Positions 7,282-15,940 of a DNA stretch of 33,813 bases are shown here, piece by piece. A model generated the notes under the pieces. It saw only the letters and a program-made list of their open reading frames with translations, had not been told where the DNA came from and ran no database searches. A program made the position numbers and the translations under genes. Within the stretch, counting starts at the first letter, position 1; each line of letters begins with the position of its first letter. The stretch spans positions 1 to 33,813 of the forward strand of contig JAHHTT010000022.1 in assembly GCA_020024465.1 (NCBI GenBank), given 5' to 3'. Origin of the DNA: Odoribacter sp. (lineage in GTDB: Bacteria; Bacteroidota; Bacteroidia; Bacteroidales; Marinifilaceae).

Positions 7282-9623
7282 TTGTTTTGGTTGATTAGTT
7301 TTTGAGCCATTCTGTTAGTGAGAATCTCACAAATATTTCTGCTTTGCAAATCGGTATGTGTTTTTGCCAGTTGTTGCAGTTGCCTATATACATATTGCAT
7401 TTCATTTAAAGATATGATAGAGGCCATATCCTGATTTTCAAATATCTTGTTTTTTTCTGCCATTTTGAGCCAAATGCCAATTCCTAATACTTGAATATCC
7501 ATTTGTTGATATGTAAAAGGTGTCTGAGGGTTAAAGTTTGCAAACAATGATTTGTACAAGTCCTTGAAAAATGTCTGAACCGTATAACTGTTGATTCCTT
7601 CTTTTTCGGATTTTATCAGTTGCTCTATCAGTTCTTTTGAAAAAATTTTTTCAAATATGGATTCTCCGTTTCTGACTATTATTTCTGTAATATCAGCCAA
7701 TTGGTTTTCACGAATTACTTTTACGTCAACAGGTAGTGTGCCGGAAAAAAAATAACGGGTTAATATATCCATGGCTTCTTGTTGTTTCTGTAGAGAGAGT
7801 GAGCTGCCGAGACATGCAGTTGCCAAATTTAAATAATGATTATACATATTCATTATATTTTGGCTTAAATTTTTAATTGCAAATCCATTATCTTTAATGG
7901 GTCCGTTATAGGCGATTCTTTCTATATTTTCGAAGATGTATAGTAAGTTTTCAAAGCCTTGATTGAGTGCATCCACACATTCTTGAGTCAGATCTCCTTT
8001 TCTGTTATGGATGTCCTTACAGTCTGTTGCATATCTGTGGGCAGGTTGGTTGGCTGTTGCCAAATAGGATTTCAGTGATTCTCTATCTGCATAGCAGTCT
8101 TTATTTTTGGGGAACTCTTTATAAGCCCAACCGATAGCCCAGCAATCGTACTCTCCTACATGCGGTACTAAATTTTTGGCAGCAATACGGTCTTTTGGTG
8201 TAGCTGCATAGTGATATGGATTTTCATCCATCACAGAAGCTGTATATCCCCATTGGGAAACGTGTTTGGCATTTTTGATTTCTGTTGCTGTATATGCAGC
8301 ACTTCCTGCATAATTAGGTTTTAGCCCTAATATTTCTCCGATACTTTTCATTAAGGCGCTTGCCATGATATTATGTATAATATCTTTATGTAGTTGCTTG
8401 GATATGATGCGTGAGTCTGTAGCCCCGCATTGTAGTAAATAGGATGTTAATTCTTTAGGAATGAATCCGTGACCGATATTGATTCGGCATGATAAAATCT
8501 CTCCTGTACGAGGATGTACGGTAAAAGAGGATTTAATACCCGGTTCAATCAAATCGTATGCGATGACTGCCCTCTGTTCTTCCAGGTGAGTATGTTCGTC
8601 TGCAATTTTTATTTGAATGGCATTTTTATATCCTGCACGTTTAAAAGCTTTGTTCCAAGCTCCAGCAGCCTCTTCTATGGCAGGTATATATTCGTTAGGC
8701 AGATAAGAATCGACATAAAAAATAATGGGATGTACAGGGATTACAAGTTCGCCCTTGCGATATGCAGCAAGGTCTGTATCAGCAATGCCTAAATTCCAGC
8801 GCATAATGATGGAATCTCGTACCACTGCATATGGATTTTGACTGAAATCCTGAAATTTGATGGTTTTGAATCCAATTTTGTTATTGGCCAGTCGTAATTT
8901 CATATCTTGTTCCGGAAGCAATTGTATCACACATCCGATTTCTGTTTCCATAAGACCTTCCGGTAAGATAATCATGGCTCCAGCTGAATTTTCCCGTTCA
9001 GGATTGTAACCATACATCTGATGAATGGTAAAACTGATTCCTTCGTCAAAAGAATGCACTCCTGTTATTCTTGAATATTTAGAATTTAGTGTTCTGACAT
9101 GATTATATTTCATTTGAAACCATTCATTGCCATTTTTTAAAATATCCGTAATATTAATGATATAGCCTTCTTTATTTTTTGAATAAGCTACAATGGGATA
9201 TAAAATATCTATGGGCTGTTTGTTAGAAGCTTTAAATGTTTGTTGTAATTCACTTTTTTCATCCAATACCCGTTCGGCAAAAATTGCTTTTTGAAAGCAA
9301 ATAGTCTGTTTTTCACCCATTTCTAGTCGAACAACGCCCAAACTTTGCATGGGACGGGCTATCATATCAAGTCCACGATTTATTTGAGCGCGAATTTCTA
9401 TCTCTCTGCCTATCAAATTTTGTGGAATTTCCAGATAAATGTTTTCATTTTCTTGGTAAATGGGCAATATACCTTCTGTTTTTGTCATTTTATCTTTGAA
9501 AAAGTCATCAAAAGCAAGAGGCTTTTCTTTTTCTTGGGCCAAAATTGAAGGTGAAGGTAGTAGATAAAATATAAAGAATAATATACGCAGTCTGTATCCT
9601 ATAGTTTGTTTATTAATTTTCAT
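7278..9623 (-). CDS. Catalytically dead paralogue of the neighbouring metzincin protease
   Basis: This 781-aa exported protein has a signal peptide with cleavage probably near residues 28-30 (PSILAQ). It shares the whole architecture of the 9613-11988 product: an N-terminal beta-rich region of the DUF5117/DUF5118 type, then the metzincin-like domain. Shared landmarks are AYRKGELVIPVHPIIFYVD, AGAWNKAFKRAGYKNAI and QCGATDSR. At the active site, however, the aligned segment is MKSIGEILGLKPN: Lys426 for the first His, Ser427 for the catalytic Glu, Glu430 for the second His and Pro436 for the third His. The Met-turn SVMDE (Met465) survives. The frame is intact over its full length, so the protein is being maintained without zinc catalysis, perhaps as a binding or chaperone-like partner. 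The start overlaps the end of the active protease gene by 11 bp. Confidence 0.85.
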   Translation of the reverse strand: MKINKQTIGYRLRILFFIFYLLPSPSILAQEKEKPLAFDDFFKDKMTKTEGILPIYQENENIYLEIPQNLIGREIEIRAQINRGLDMIARPMQSLGVVRLEMGEKQTICFQKAIFAERVLDEKSELQQTFKASNKQPIDILYPIVAYSKNKEGYIINITDILKNGNEWFQMKYNHVRTLNSKYSRITGVHSFDEGISFTIHQMYGYNPERENSAGAMIILPEGLMETEIGCVIQLLPEQDMKLRLANNKIGFKTIKFQDFSQNPYAVVRDSIIMRWNLGIADTDLAAYRKGELVIPVHPIIFYVDSYLPNEYIPAIEEAAGAWNKAFKRAGYKNAIQIKIADEHTHLEEQRAVIAYDLIEPGIKSSFTVHPRTGEILSCRINIGHGFIPKELTSYLLQCGATDSRIISKQLHKDIIHNIMASALMKSIGEILGLKPNYAGSAAYTATEIKNAKHVSQWGYTASVMDENPYHYAATPKDRIAAKNLVPHVGEYDCWAIGWAYKEFPKNKDCYADRESLKSYLATANQPAHRYATDCKDIHNRKGDLTQECVDALNQGFENLLYIFENIERIAYNGPIKDNGFAIKNLSQNIMNMYNHYLNLATACLGSSLSLQKQQEAMDILTRYFFSGTLPVDVKVIRENQLADITEIIVRNGESIFEKIFSKELIEQLIKSEKEGINSYTVQTFFKDLYKSLFANFNPQTPFTYQQMDIQVLGIGIWLKMAEKNKIFENQDMASIISLNEMQYVYRQLQQLAKTHTDLQSRNICEILTNRMAQKLINQNK

Positions 9624-11988
9624 GGGTATATATTTTTATGGGTTGGATCAATTCTTGTATTTGAATGGTTTTTTTCCCTTCTTTATTATTTTTAATGTAC
9701 AACATTCCTGTTTTATCAATACGTTTTAATTCTTCAAATACATTTACAAGTACGTGTGAAGGAACGTAATTGGAGTATTCCATGATATTACATAATTTTT
9801 CAATATAACATTGCTGGAGCATTTGACGTGAATTACTGATATATTGATTGTTATCCCACTCTATAAAAATGGCGCTATGGAGTTCTGAAAGATATTCTTT
9901 CAAAGAATAGGTGTCTGCTAAGCCGGATTGTTCTGTTTTGGATATAGGAATGAAGCGCTCAATTAAATTGGATGTGATTTTATCGTAGAAATCGAATACT
10001 GAATTTTGAATATCTATACCGAGAGGGGTAATAATATCAGGATTGAACAGCCAGTCTGTTGGGCTGCAGACATAATTTTTTATGAATGTCATAGCATTTC
10101 TTGAATGCATTTGGGATTCAAATGTGAAAAATCTCATGGAATCCTGCATTGCTTTATTGTTGTTTGTATATCCTCCTAGATGTTTTAAAACATGATTTAT
10201 TAGATTGATGTAGTGTGAAACAATAGCTTCATAACGTCCGTTCAGCACATGGCGAGAGGTGGCGTCTTTAATTTGCCATATCTCTTTCATGTTCATTAAT
10301 TGTTTTAAATTTTCTATTCCTTGTTTATTGAGTGCTACATGGTTGTTTCCTAAATCTTCTGCTTGGGCTTTAATATCCAGCCCGCTTCCAAATAAATTTC
10401 TGGAATCGGCTTGTTTTTCTGCCAACCAGTTTTCTCTGTTTTTTTGTTGTTCTTTTTGAGTAGCACCAGGAAATATACGATACCCCCATTCTATAGCCAA
10501 TTTGTCATATTGTCCGATACGGGCGATTCTATTTTCAAAATCTACTTTGTCTTCTGGTCTCAAAGCGAAGTTGCATCTTGTATAATCCATGATGGATGAG
10601 GTGATTCCGAATTTATTTAAGAAATTATTGTCTCGTAGCTGTTCAATGGAATTGTGGCTGCTGGCAAGAAAATTGTGTTCTAGACCTAATGAGTGACCCA
10701 CCTCGTGTGTGATAACTAGTTTAAGCATTTCACCCAATACTTCATCTGGTACATATATTTCTCTAGCTCGTTTATCAACGACTCCGCATTGGACAAAATA
10801 CCATTTTTGCAAGAGGTTTAACACACTACTGAAAACTCCGACATGACATCCTGAAATTTCTCCGGATCGGGGATCGCAGGGCGAAGGGCCATAAGCATTG
10901 CTTTCTCCGGAAGGTTTCCAAGAGATGTAGGCATGACGTCCGTCGTATGGAGAAAAATTTGGATCTTCTTCTTGGGAGGGAGCTAACTGTGCTTTTATTG
11001 CATTCTTGAATCCTGCTTGTTCAAAAGCAATTTGCCAGGCATTGACAGCTTCTATGAAATAAGGAACCCAACGGACTGGAGTATTCCGGTCTATGAAAAA
11101 TATAATGGGATTTTTAGGCTCAACCAATTCTCCTTTGTCATATTTTTTTTGGTTTTCTGGAGTAAGTTCCAATCTCCAGCGTTTAGCTGCTATTTGCTTG
11201 TTCATTTGATAAGGATGTCGTTCAAAATCCTGAAATCCAATACTGAAATATCCTACTCTGCTGTCTGACAAGAGTATAGGTAATGGTTCCTTGGGTAAAA
11301 GAGTGATACATACAGCAGCTTCCCAACTCATGGGATAACTTTCTGTATTCACAGTAGAGAATATGGGACGATAATTGCGGTTTATGTAGATAATAACACT
11401 TTGTGGTGTGCTTTGAATATTTTTGATAATGGTTTTATCCGGATCGCAGGAGGTTACTTTCATTTCAAAATTGAAAGGCTCGAATGTGAATAAAGGGTTG
11501 CGTTGCAACATGGTTGTCACATCGATCAATACGGATTGATCATTTTTAGCTATTATGGGTAGAGTTGTATATTGCCGTTCATTGCCTCTTTGAGATAAAA
11601 TGGGATAGAGAGGATGGATGCTGTCTGTCTTAAGACGGTCGTAAAGAGGGTCGACAATCCAAATTTCATTTTCTCGTTTTTGGAAACGTAATAAAATCGG
11701 ACCGAATGAATCACCATTGAATCCGTAGCGATTTTCATAGTTCCTGTTTTTTTGTGCTGCGCCTTTTACAATTATAGTTGTCAGTGCAAGATCATGTCCT
11801 AACAATGTATCAGGTATTTCCCAGAATATTCTATTCCCTAGTTGATAGCTTTGAAATAGACCCGGAATTCTGATTAACGAATCTTTCGTTTGTTGGGATT
11901 GTAAATAAGCTGCGATATCCTGTTGTGCAGAAACAGACAGAATTGTTCCGTAGCTAAACAATAGCATAAATCCTATTTTTTTCCACAT
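9613..11988 (-). CDS. Exported zinc metalloprotease (metzincin, DUF5117/DUF5118/DUF4953 type)
   Basis: This is a secreted zinc-dependent protease, 791 aa, with a signal peptide ending about SVSA at 21. The N-terminal 40-260 region is beta-rich (DUF5118/DUF5117 type by resemblance). The catalytic part starts near 295 (IIFFIDRNTPVRWVPYF). The zinc site HEVGHSLGLEH gives His428, Glu429, His432 and His438, followed by the Met-turn SSIMDY with Met467, which together define a metzincin. Known members are large Bacteroidetes proteins of roughly this size. It probably cuts protein at the cell surface or in the periplasm for import by SusCD. It follows the PKD-like lipoprotein gene after a strong hairpin and is coupled to its inactive paralogue. 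Confidence 0.9.
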   Translation of the reverse strand: MWKKIGFMLLFSYGTILSVSAQQDIAAYLQSQQTKDSLIRIPGLFQSYQLGNRIFWEIPDTLLGHDLALTTIIVKGAAQKNRNYENRYGFNGDSFGPILLRFQKRENEIWIVDPLYDRLKTDSIHPLYPILSQRGNERQYTTLPIIAKNDQSVLIDVTTMLQRNPLFTFEPFNFEMKVTSCDPDKTIIKNIQSTPQSVIIYINRNYRPIFSTVNTESYPMSWEAAVCITLLPKEPLPILLSDSRVGYFSIGFQDFERHPYQMNKQIAAKRWRLELTPENQKKYDKGELVEPKNPIIFFIDRNTPVRWVPYFIEAVNAWQIAFEQAGFKNAIKAQLAPSQEEDPNFSPYDGRHAYISWKPSGESNAYGPSPCDPRSGEISGCHVGVFSSVLNLLQKWYFVQCGVVDKRAREIYVPDEVLGEMLKLVITHEVGHSLGLEHNFLASSHNSIEQLRDNNFLNKFGITSSIMDYTRCNFALRPEDKVDFENRIARIGQYDKLAIEWGYRIFPGATQKEQQKNRENWLAEKQADSRNLFGSGLDIKAQAEDLGNNHVALNKQGIENLKQLMNMKEIWQIKDATSRHVLNGRYEAIVSHYINLINHVLKHLGGYTNNNKAMQDSMRFFTFESQMHSRNAMTFIKNYVCSPTDWLFNPDIITPLGIDIQNSVFDFYDKITSNLIERFIPISKTEQSGLADTYSLKEYLSELHSAIFIEWDNNQYISNSRQMLQQCYIEKLCNIMEYSNYVPSHVLVNVFEELKRIDKTGMLYIKNNKEGKKTIQIQELIQPIKIYTHEN

Positions 11989-12019
11989 ATGCTTTATGAA
12001 ATTCTCTGATAGATTAAGA

Positions 12020-12052
12020 ATTCAAAGAGTATCGTTTCGATACTCTTTGAAT
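12020..12052. other. Perfect 15-bp hairpin between PKD-like lipoprotein and protease genes
   Basis: ATTCAAAGAGTATCG at 12020-12034 pairs exactly with 12038-12052 around a 3-base loop. On the minus strand it lies between the PKD-like stop (12066) and the protease start (11988). It is followed by CTTAATC, not a T run, so it is not a standard terminator. It may be a site of RNA processing or partial termination that lowers protease output relative to SusCD. Confidence 0.7.
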
Positions 12053-12065
12053 ATCATGGAATATT

Positions 12066-13718
12066 TTAATAATATGTAAATTTGAAACTATATTCAAAAT
12101 CAATAATTTTACCGAATCCTTTGTATTCATGAATACCCTTGTTGTCTCGGGATACATCGCCTGCACTGTTCAGCGATATTTCAACAATACTGTTATCGCT
12201 TCCATTGTCGACAGAAGCTGTTAGCTGATATTTGTATTGTGTTTCATAATAAGAGTCAGGATATTTGAATTTAATGCGGGTGATTTTGGCTGCAGCGTTT
12301 TCATATTCGTAAATAACAGATAATTTAGGCTGTGCTCTTTTGGTGTCTAATTTGTAAATTTTGTTTCCTCCCGCTACAAATAAAATGCCGTTATATCCTG
12401 ATGATATGGCAAATGACAATTCTTTACCGTTCTGTATTCCTTCAGGAAGCGTTACATGGAAATAATCATCACAACGGGCAATATTGTCAGATGCAGGCCA
12501 TCCGTCGGCATTGAAGCGGAAAATATGTAACATATTGTCGGTGCCAATGGCACAAGCATAAGTATGTGTAAAATACTCTCCTCCTGAAATGATATCCAAT
12601 ACTTGAGCGATTCCTTCTACATGATCGGGATTGAATTTATTCTCCACATCTGTTTTTCCAATCGTTTCAAGAATTGCTCCATTATTGTCTGTTGGAGCCG
12701 AAGAACCGTTATAAATGGCTTTGTTATAATTCGTTTCATAATAAAAATCGCTTCCTTTCAAACACACAAGAAACCGTTGTTTGGAATTATCGTATACGAT
12801 GTAACCTTTTTTGCCCAAAGCTCCGACATTCTGTGCTGTGAATGTATCTGAATCATTCATTTTGACAGTGCGAAATAAGGAATATCCATCCATGTTAGCC
12901 CAATATAATTTATTGTTATTGATTAACATTTCGCCATGTCCTTCAACAGATAATAGTTTTTGAGGAGCTGGGGTAAAGTCTCGTATACATTTCATCATGG
13001 TGTTCAGATATTCAGAATGGATATTTCTGAAATTTCCGGTATTCATTACCATAGCATTTTGGTCGGTGATGATGGTAATGACTCGTTGTTTTTTATTGCA
13101 TCCGTATAAATGATATAAAGATTCAGGCAAAGGACATACACTTCCGTATGTTTCATTGCCGACTAATGCGATCGGTCTACCGCTAATGGGGAGTTCTGTA
13201 CCTATTTCATTTTTGTATATATTAGGTATGACTATTCTAGCATCCCCTTCTCCGTCAATAACTCCCAATATACTATTGCCTCCCACTTCTTGTAATACGA
13301 AATAAGAATTGCTGAATGGAGGTATCATTTTCAAAGAGATTTCCTTGTACCACTTTACTGTGGTAGAACCGTCTGTTACTGTCAGACGAAGTTTGAAATC
13401 TTTGCTGTTGGCTTTTATGTATAGCGAACAAATCTTTTGTCTGCTATATTCGACGGGCTTTTCTGAAATATTGGCAACATTGGTCCATAAAAAACTGAGG
13501 TTGGATTCATTGTCCAATAGACTCTGTGATAGTTCCGGAACAATTTCAACTAAAGTAGAGTCATCTCCTTTGGGAAGCTGGACATTTATGGTTTCATTCA
13601 ATTTTATACCGACTTCGTTGATATCAGTATAGTTGTAATTGCCTTTATCATCATAACAGCTGTATGTCAGCATAGCAACTGTCAATAATAACAATGTAAT
13701 TTTGACAATATTTTTCAT
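12066..13718 (-). CDS. PKD-like family surface lipoprotein
   Basis: This is a lipoprotein of 550 aa with lipobox LTYSC (Cys21) and an acidic YDDKGNYNY stretch right after it. This resembles the export signal placed after the lipid Cys in Bacteroidetes surface lipoproteins. Residues about 35-130 form the PKD-like, Ig-type beta domain typical of this family (VEIVPELSQ, FLWTN, LRLTVTDGSTTVKW). The rest looks like a repetitive beta structure (IAQVLDIISGGEYFTH, YNGILFVAGGNKIYKLDT). It sits between the DUF4843-like lipoprotein and the proteases, an order often seen in Bacteroidetes SusCD loci with this protease family. The likely role is substrate capture at the surface. Confidence 0.82.
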   Translation of the reverse strand: MKNIVKITLLLLTVAMLTYSCYDDKGNYNYTDINEVGIKLNETINVQLPKGDDSTLVEIVPELSQSLLDNESNLSFLWTNVANISEKPVEYSRQKICSLYIKANSKDFKLRLTVTDGSTTVKWYKEISLKMIPPFSNSYFVLQEVGGNSILGVIDGEGDARIVIPNIYKNEIGTELPISGRPIALVGNETYGSVCPLPESLYHLYGCNKKQRVITIITDQNAMVMNTGNFRNIHSEYLNTMMKCIRDFTPAPQKLLSVEGHGEMLINNNKLYWANMDGYSLFRTVKMNDSDTFTAQNVGALGKKGYIVYDNSKQRFLVCLKGSDFYYETNYNKAIYNGSSAPTDNNGAILETIGKTDVENKFNPDHVEGIAQVLDIISGGEYFTHTYACAIGTDNMLHIFRFNADGWPASDNIARCDDYFHVTLPEGIQNGKELSFAISSGYNGILFVAGGNKIYKLDTKRAQPKLSVIYEYENAAAKITRIKFKYPDSYYETQYKYQLTASVDNGSDNSIVEISLNSAGDVSRDNKGIHEYKGFGKIIDFEYSFKFTYY

Positions 13719-13735
13719 AACATTAACTTTTAAGT

Positions 13736-14422
13736 TTAAGGAAACACAATTTCTTCTCCATCGTCATTTAAAATGGGACCATGTTCTTTTTTGTAATTTT
13801 CATAGGCTGTTTTTATATCGCCTCCATCTCTTGGCATTTCGTTATATATTACACCAAAATGATCTAACATGAATATGTATTTGGCATTGCAATAGTCACC
13901 CCATGCCCACTTATCCCATTCATATTGCCAATTAGGGAATAATTCATATGTGACTTCTATTCTGCAGGAGTCTTTATCTGCTCGTCCTTGTTTCCATTGA
14001 TGATTGGGATTTTGAACGTCAAATTTTAGCCAATTGCGATAAATGTCGTTTTTCCCTCCGATTTTTTTAGGACGCTTTACCTTGATAAATATTTGTTGGA
14101 ATACTGTATCTAATGCAGTATATGTGTATTTCTCTGCAAGAGAGATATCGGCAACCATTGTATCGTCAGGAATAGGATTGGTTTTAAGTACGAAATCTTT
14201 GGCTGTCGTTAATAGCTTGCCTTGAAGTTCAATAAATACTCCTATTTCATGATATTCATTCCCTTTTATATAGTCGGTATCACAAAAATTGTAGGGAATT
14301 GCGATGTTATACCTGAAATTTATTACAGGGTTTTGACTATAAAAGGCGATTTCTTCTTTTTGGCAGCCTGTGTATATAAATGTCAAAAGGAATATGACAA
14401 ATAATAATCTATGTGTTTTCAT
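13736..14422 (-). CDS. DUF4843-like lipoprotein
   Basis: This is a short exported lipoprotein, 228 aa, lipobox YTGC with Cys20, followed by QKEEIAFYSQNPVINF. The body (FIELQGKLLTTAKDFVLKT, VFQQIFIKVKRPKKIGGK) has the pattern of DUF4843/Calx-beta-like domains, and the C-terminus has WDKWAWGDYCNAKYIFM. It lies 12 bp after SusD and 17 bp before the PKD-like gene, inside the operon. The function is unknown; it is probably an accessory surface protein of the SusCD complex. Confidence 0.75.
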   Translation of the reverse strand: MKTHRLLFVIFLLTFIYTGCQKEEIAFYSQNPVINFRYNIAIPYNFCDTDYIKGNEYHEIGVFIELQGKLLTTAKDFVLKTNPIPDDTMVADISLAEKYTYTALDTVFQQIFIKVKRPKKIGGKNDIYRNWLKFDVQNPNHQWKQGRADKDSCRIEVTYELFPNWQYEWDKWAWGDYCNAKYIFMLDHFGVIYNEMPRDGGDIKTAYENYKKEHGPILNDDGEEIVFP

Positions 14423-14434
14423 ACATTCTTGTCT

Positions 14435-15931
14435 TTAATTATTGTTACCAAAACTGATTTCATCATTGGGCAGAGGCCATTGGTATTTATTGCGTACATC
14501 ATTGAATGCACAGCCGTCAAATGTTTTGTAGTTGTGCCGTTTGTAAAAATAAAACAACATTCCTTCTGCAAAATATTCTTTGCGTATCTCCTTCATGATT
14601 TGATCGGTACGGTATGTTTGCGTTGGATCATATTTATCGTTGTTTAATGGTTTATCATATCCGTCATTTACGAGTATTTCGTCCTCATATGAAATTCCTC
14701 TAGCCCATCTCACTGTGTTCAGAGCTTCTGCGCTTTCTTTAGGAGAACCGCATTCTGCTATGATATAGTACATTTCTGGTAAACGGATCAGGGGAATAAC
14801 ATCTTTCCCGTTAGAGGCTGAGAGTCTGTCTTGTTCATATTTGCGACAAAGTTTCCAGTTGTTTTCGTCTGTCCTGGTGGAAAAAGCCTGATTGTGAGAA
14901 CGCCAGTCTGTATTTCCTCCATGTCCATAGTTAAACATGGTTTCAAATCGTGTGGGGTCCATATAGTAGGCTTTATTGATTGGTGTAATGGCATTGGTTA
15001 AACCTGTCGGAAAGTCATTCTCAATGATTTTATTTAATTCATATACGCTTAATGAGAAGATATGTTCTCCATATAGAATAGGGTTGCCGTATGATTCCCA
15101 CAATACAAAATGAGGGGCGTCAAGTACTGTTTTTGCGTATTCTACAGCTTTTTGCTTACTTTCCTCATCGCCTTTATAACAATAAATTCTTGCCATTAGA
15201 GCTTTTGTCGCAAAGGTATTCATGCGGAATTGACGATTTACCAAAAATGGATCATATTTTTCTTCGCTGAATACGCCATTTTCATAAAAAATACGGGAAT
15301 CATGCTCATTTAATATGGAGTCTGCGACAGTCAGATCTTCTAATATTTTCTCCGTAACTTGAGAGGCTGTCAATACGGGAGTCGCTTGCGAGTCGAAGGA
15401 CGTTCTGTAAGGTATTGCTTTGCCGTCAGGATGTTCGCTGTAAACAGGACCAAACATTCTTAATAAATCAAAATGTAGAAAAGCTCTCAATCCTAATGCT
15501 TCGCCTTTCATGATTTCATAGTAGTGTTTGCTTTTTAATACCTGACGATTTTGTTCTAAATATTTTAAAAAGTTGTTGATATTGGCAATTAAGTTGAATA
15601 TCTCTGAATAGATACCATTCTTTTTTGTTTCGAAATAATTGCTGTAATCCCAAATTAATTCCTGCCATTTGACCCCCACGTAGTTGGGATAGTTGTCATA
15701 ATTTCCTGCCAGGGTTTCTATATAGCCGAAAGTCAAATCTCCAGCATATAATTGAGTGGAGCCCATCTTGATATAAATTCCTGTCAATACATCCTTGAAT
15801 CCGGATTCTGTTTCAAACAGTTTATCTCCAGGGATAGAGGTTTTGGGTTGAACATCCAGCCAATTGGAACATGAGCTGCCACCTAACATTATAATTGTTA
15901 ATATTGTAATATATATTCCTTTCATGGTCAT
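14435..15931 (-). CDS. SusD/RagB-family surface lipoprotein
   Basis: This is the lid and substrate-capturing partner of the SusC transporter, 498 aa. It has lipobox GGSSC (Cys21) and then the usual SusD start SNWLDVQPKTSIPGDKLF. TPR-like helices follow (EALGLRAFLHFDLLRMFGPVY at about 148-168), with the standard late motifs RLPEMYYIIAECG and EIRKEYFAEGMLFYFYKRH near the C-terminus. It starts 9 bp after susC, so the two are made together in the usual way. Confidence 0.95.
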   Translation of the reverse strand: MTMKGIYITILTIIMLGGSSCSNWLDVQPKTSIPGDKLFETESGFKDVLTGIYIKMGSTQLYAGDLTFGYIETLAGNYDNYPNYVGVKWQELIWDYSNYFETKKNGIYSEIFNLIANINNFLKYLEQNRQVLKSKHYYEIMKGEALGLRAFLHFDLLRMFGPVYSEHPDGKAIPYRTSFDSQATPVLTASQVTEKILEDLTVADSILNEHDSRIFYENGVFSEEKYDPFLVNRQFRMNTFATKALMARIYCYKGDEESKQKAVEYAKTVLDAPHFVLWESYGNPILYGEHIFSLSVYELNKIIENDFPTGLTNAITPINKAYYMDPTRFETMFNYGHGGNTDWRSHNQAFSTRTDENNWKLCRKYEQDRLSASNGKDVIPLIRLPEMYYIIAECGSPKESAEALNTVRWARGISYEDEILVNDGYDKPLNNDKYDPTQTYRTDQIMKEIRKEYFAEGMLFYFYKRHNYKTFDGCAFNDVRNKYQWPLPNDEISFGNNN

Positions 15932-15940
15932 TGATTATTA

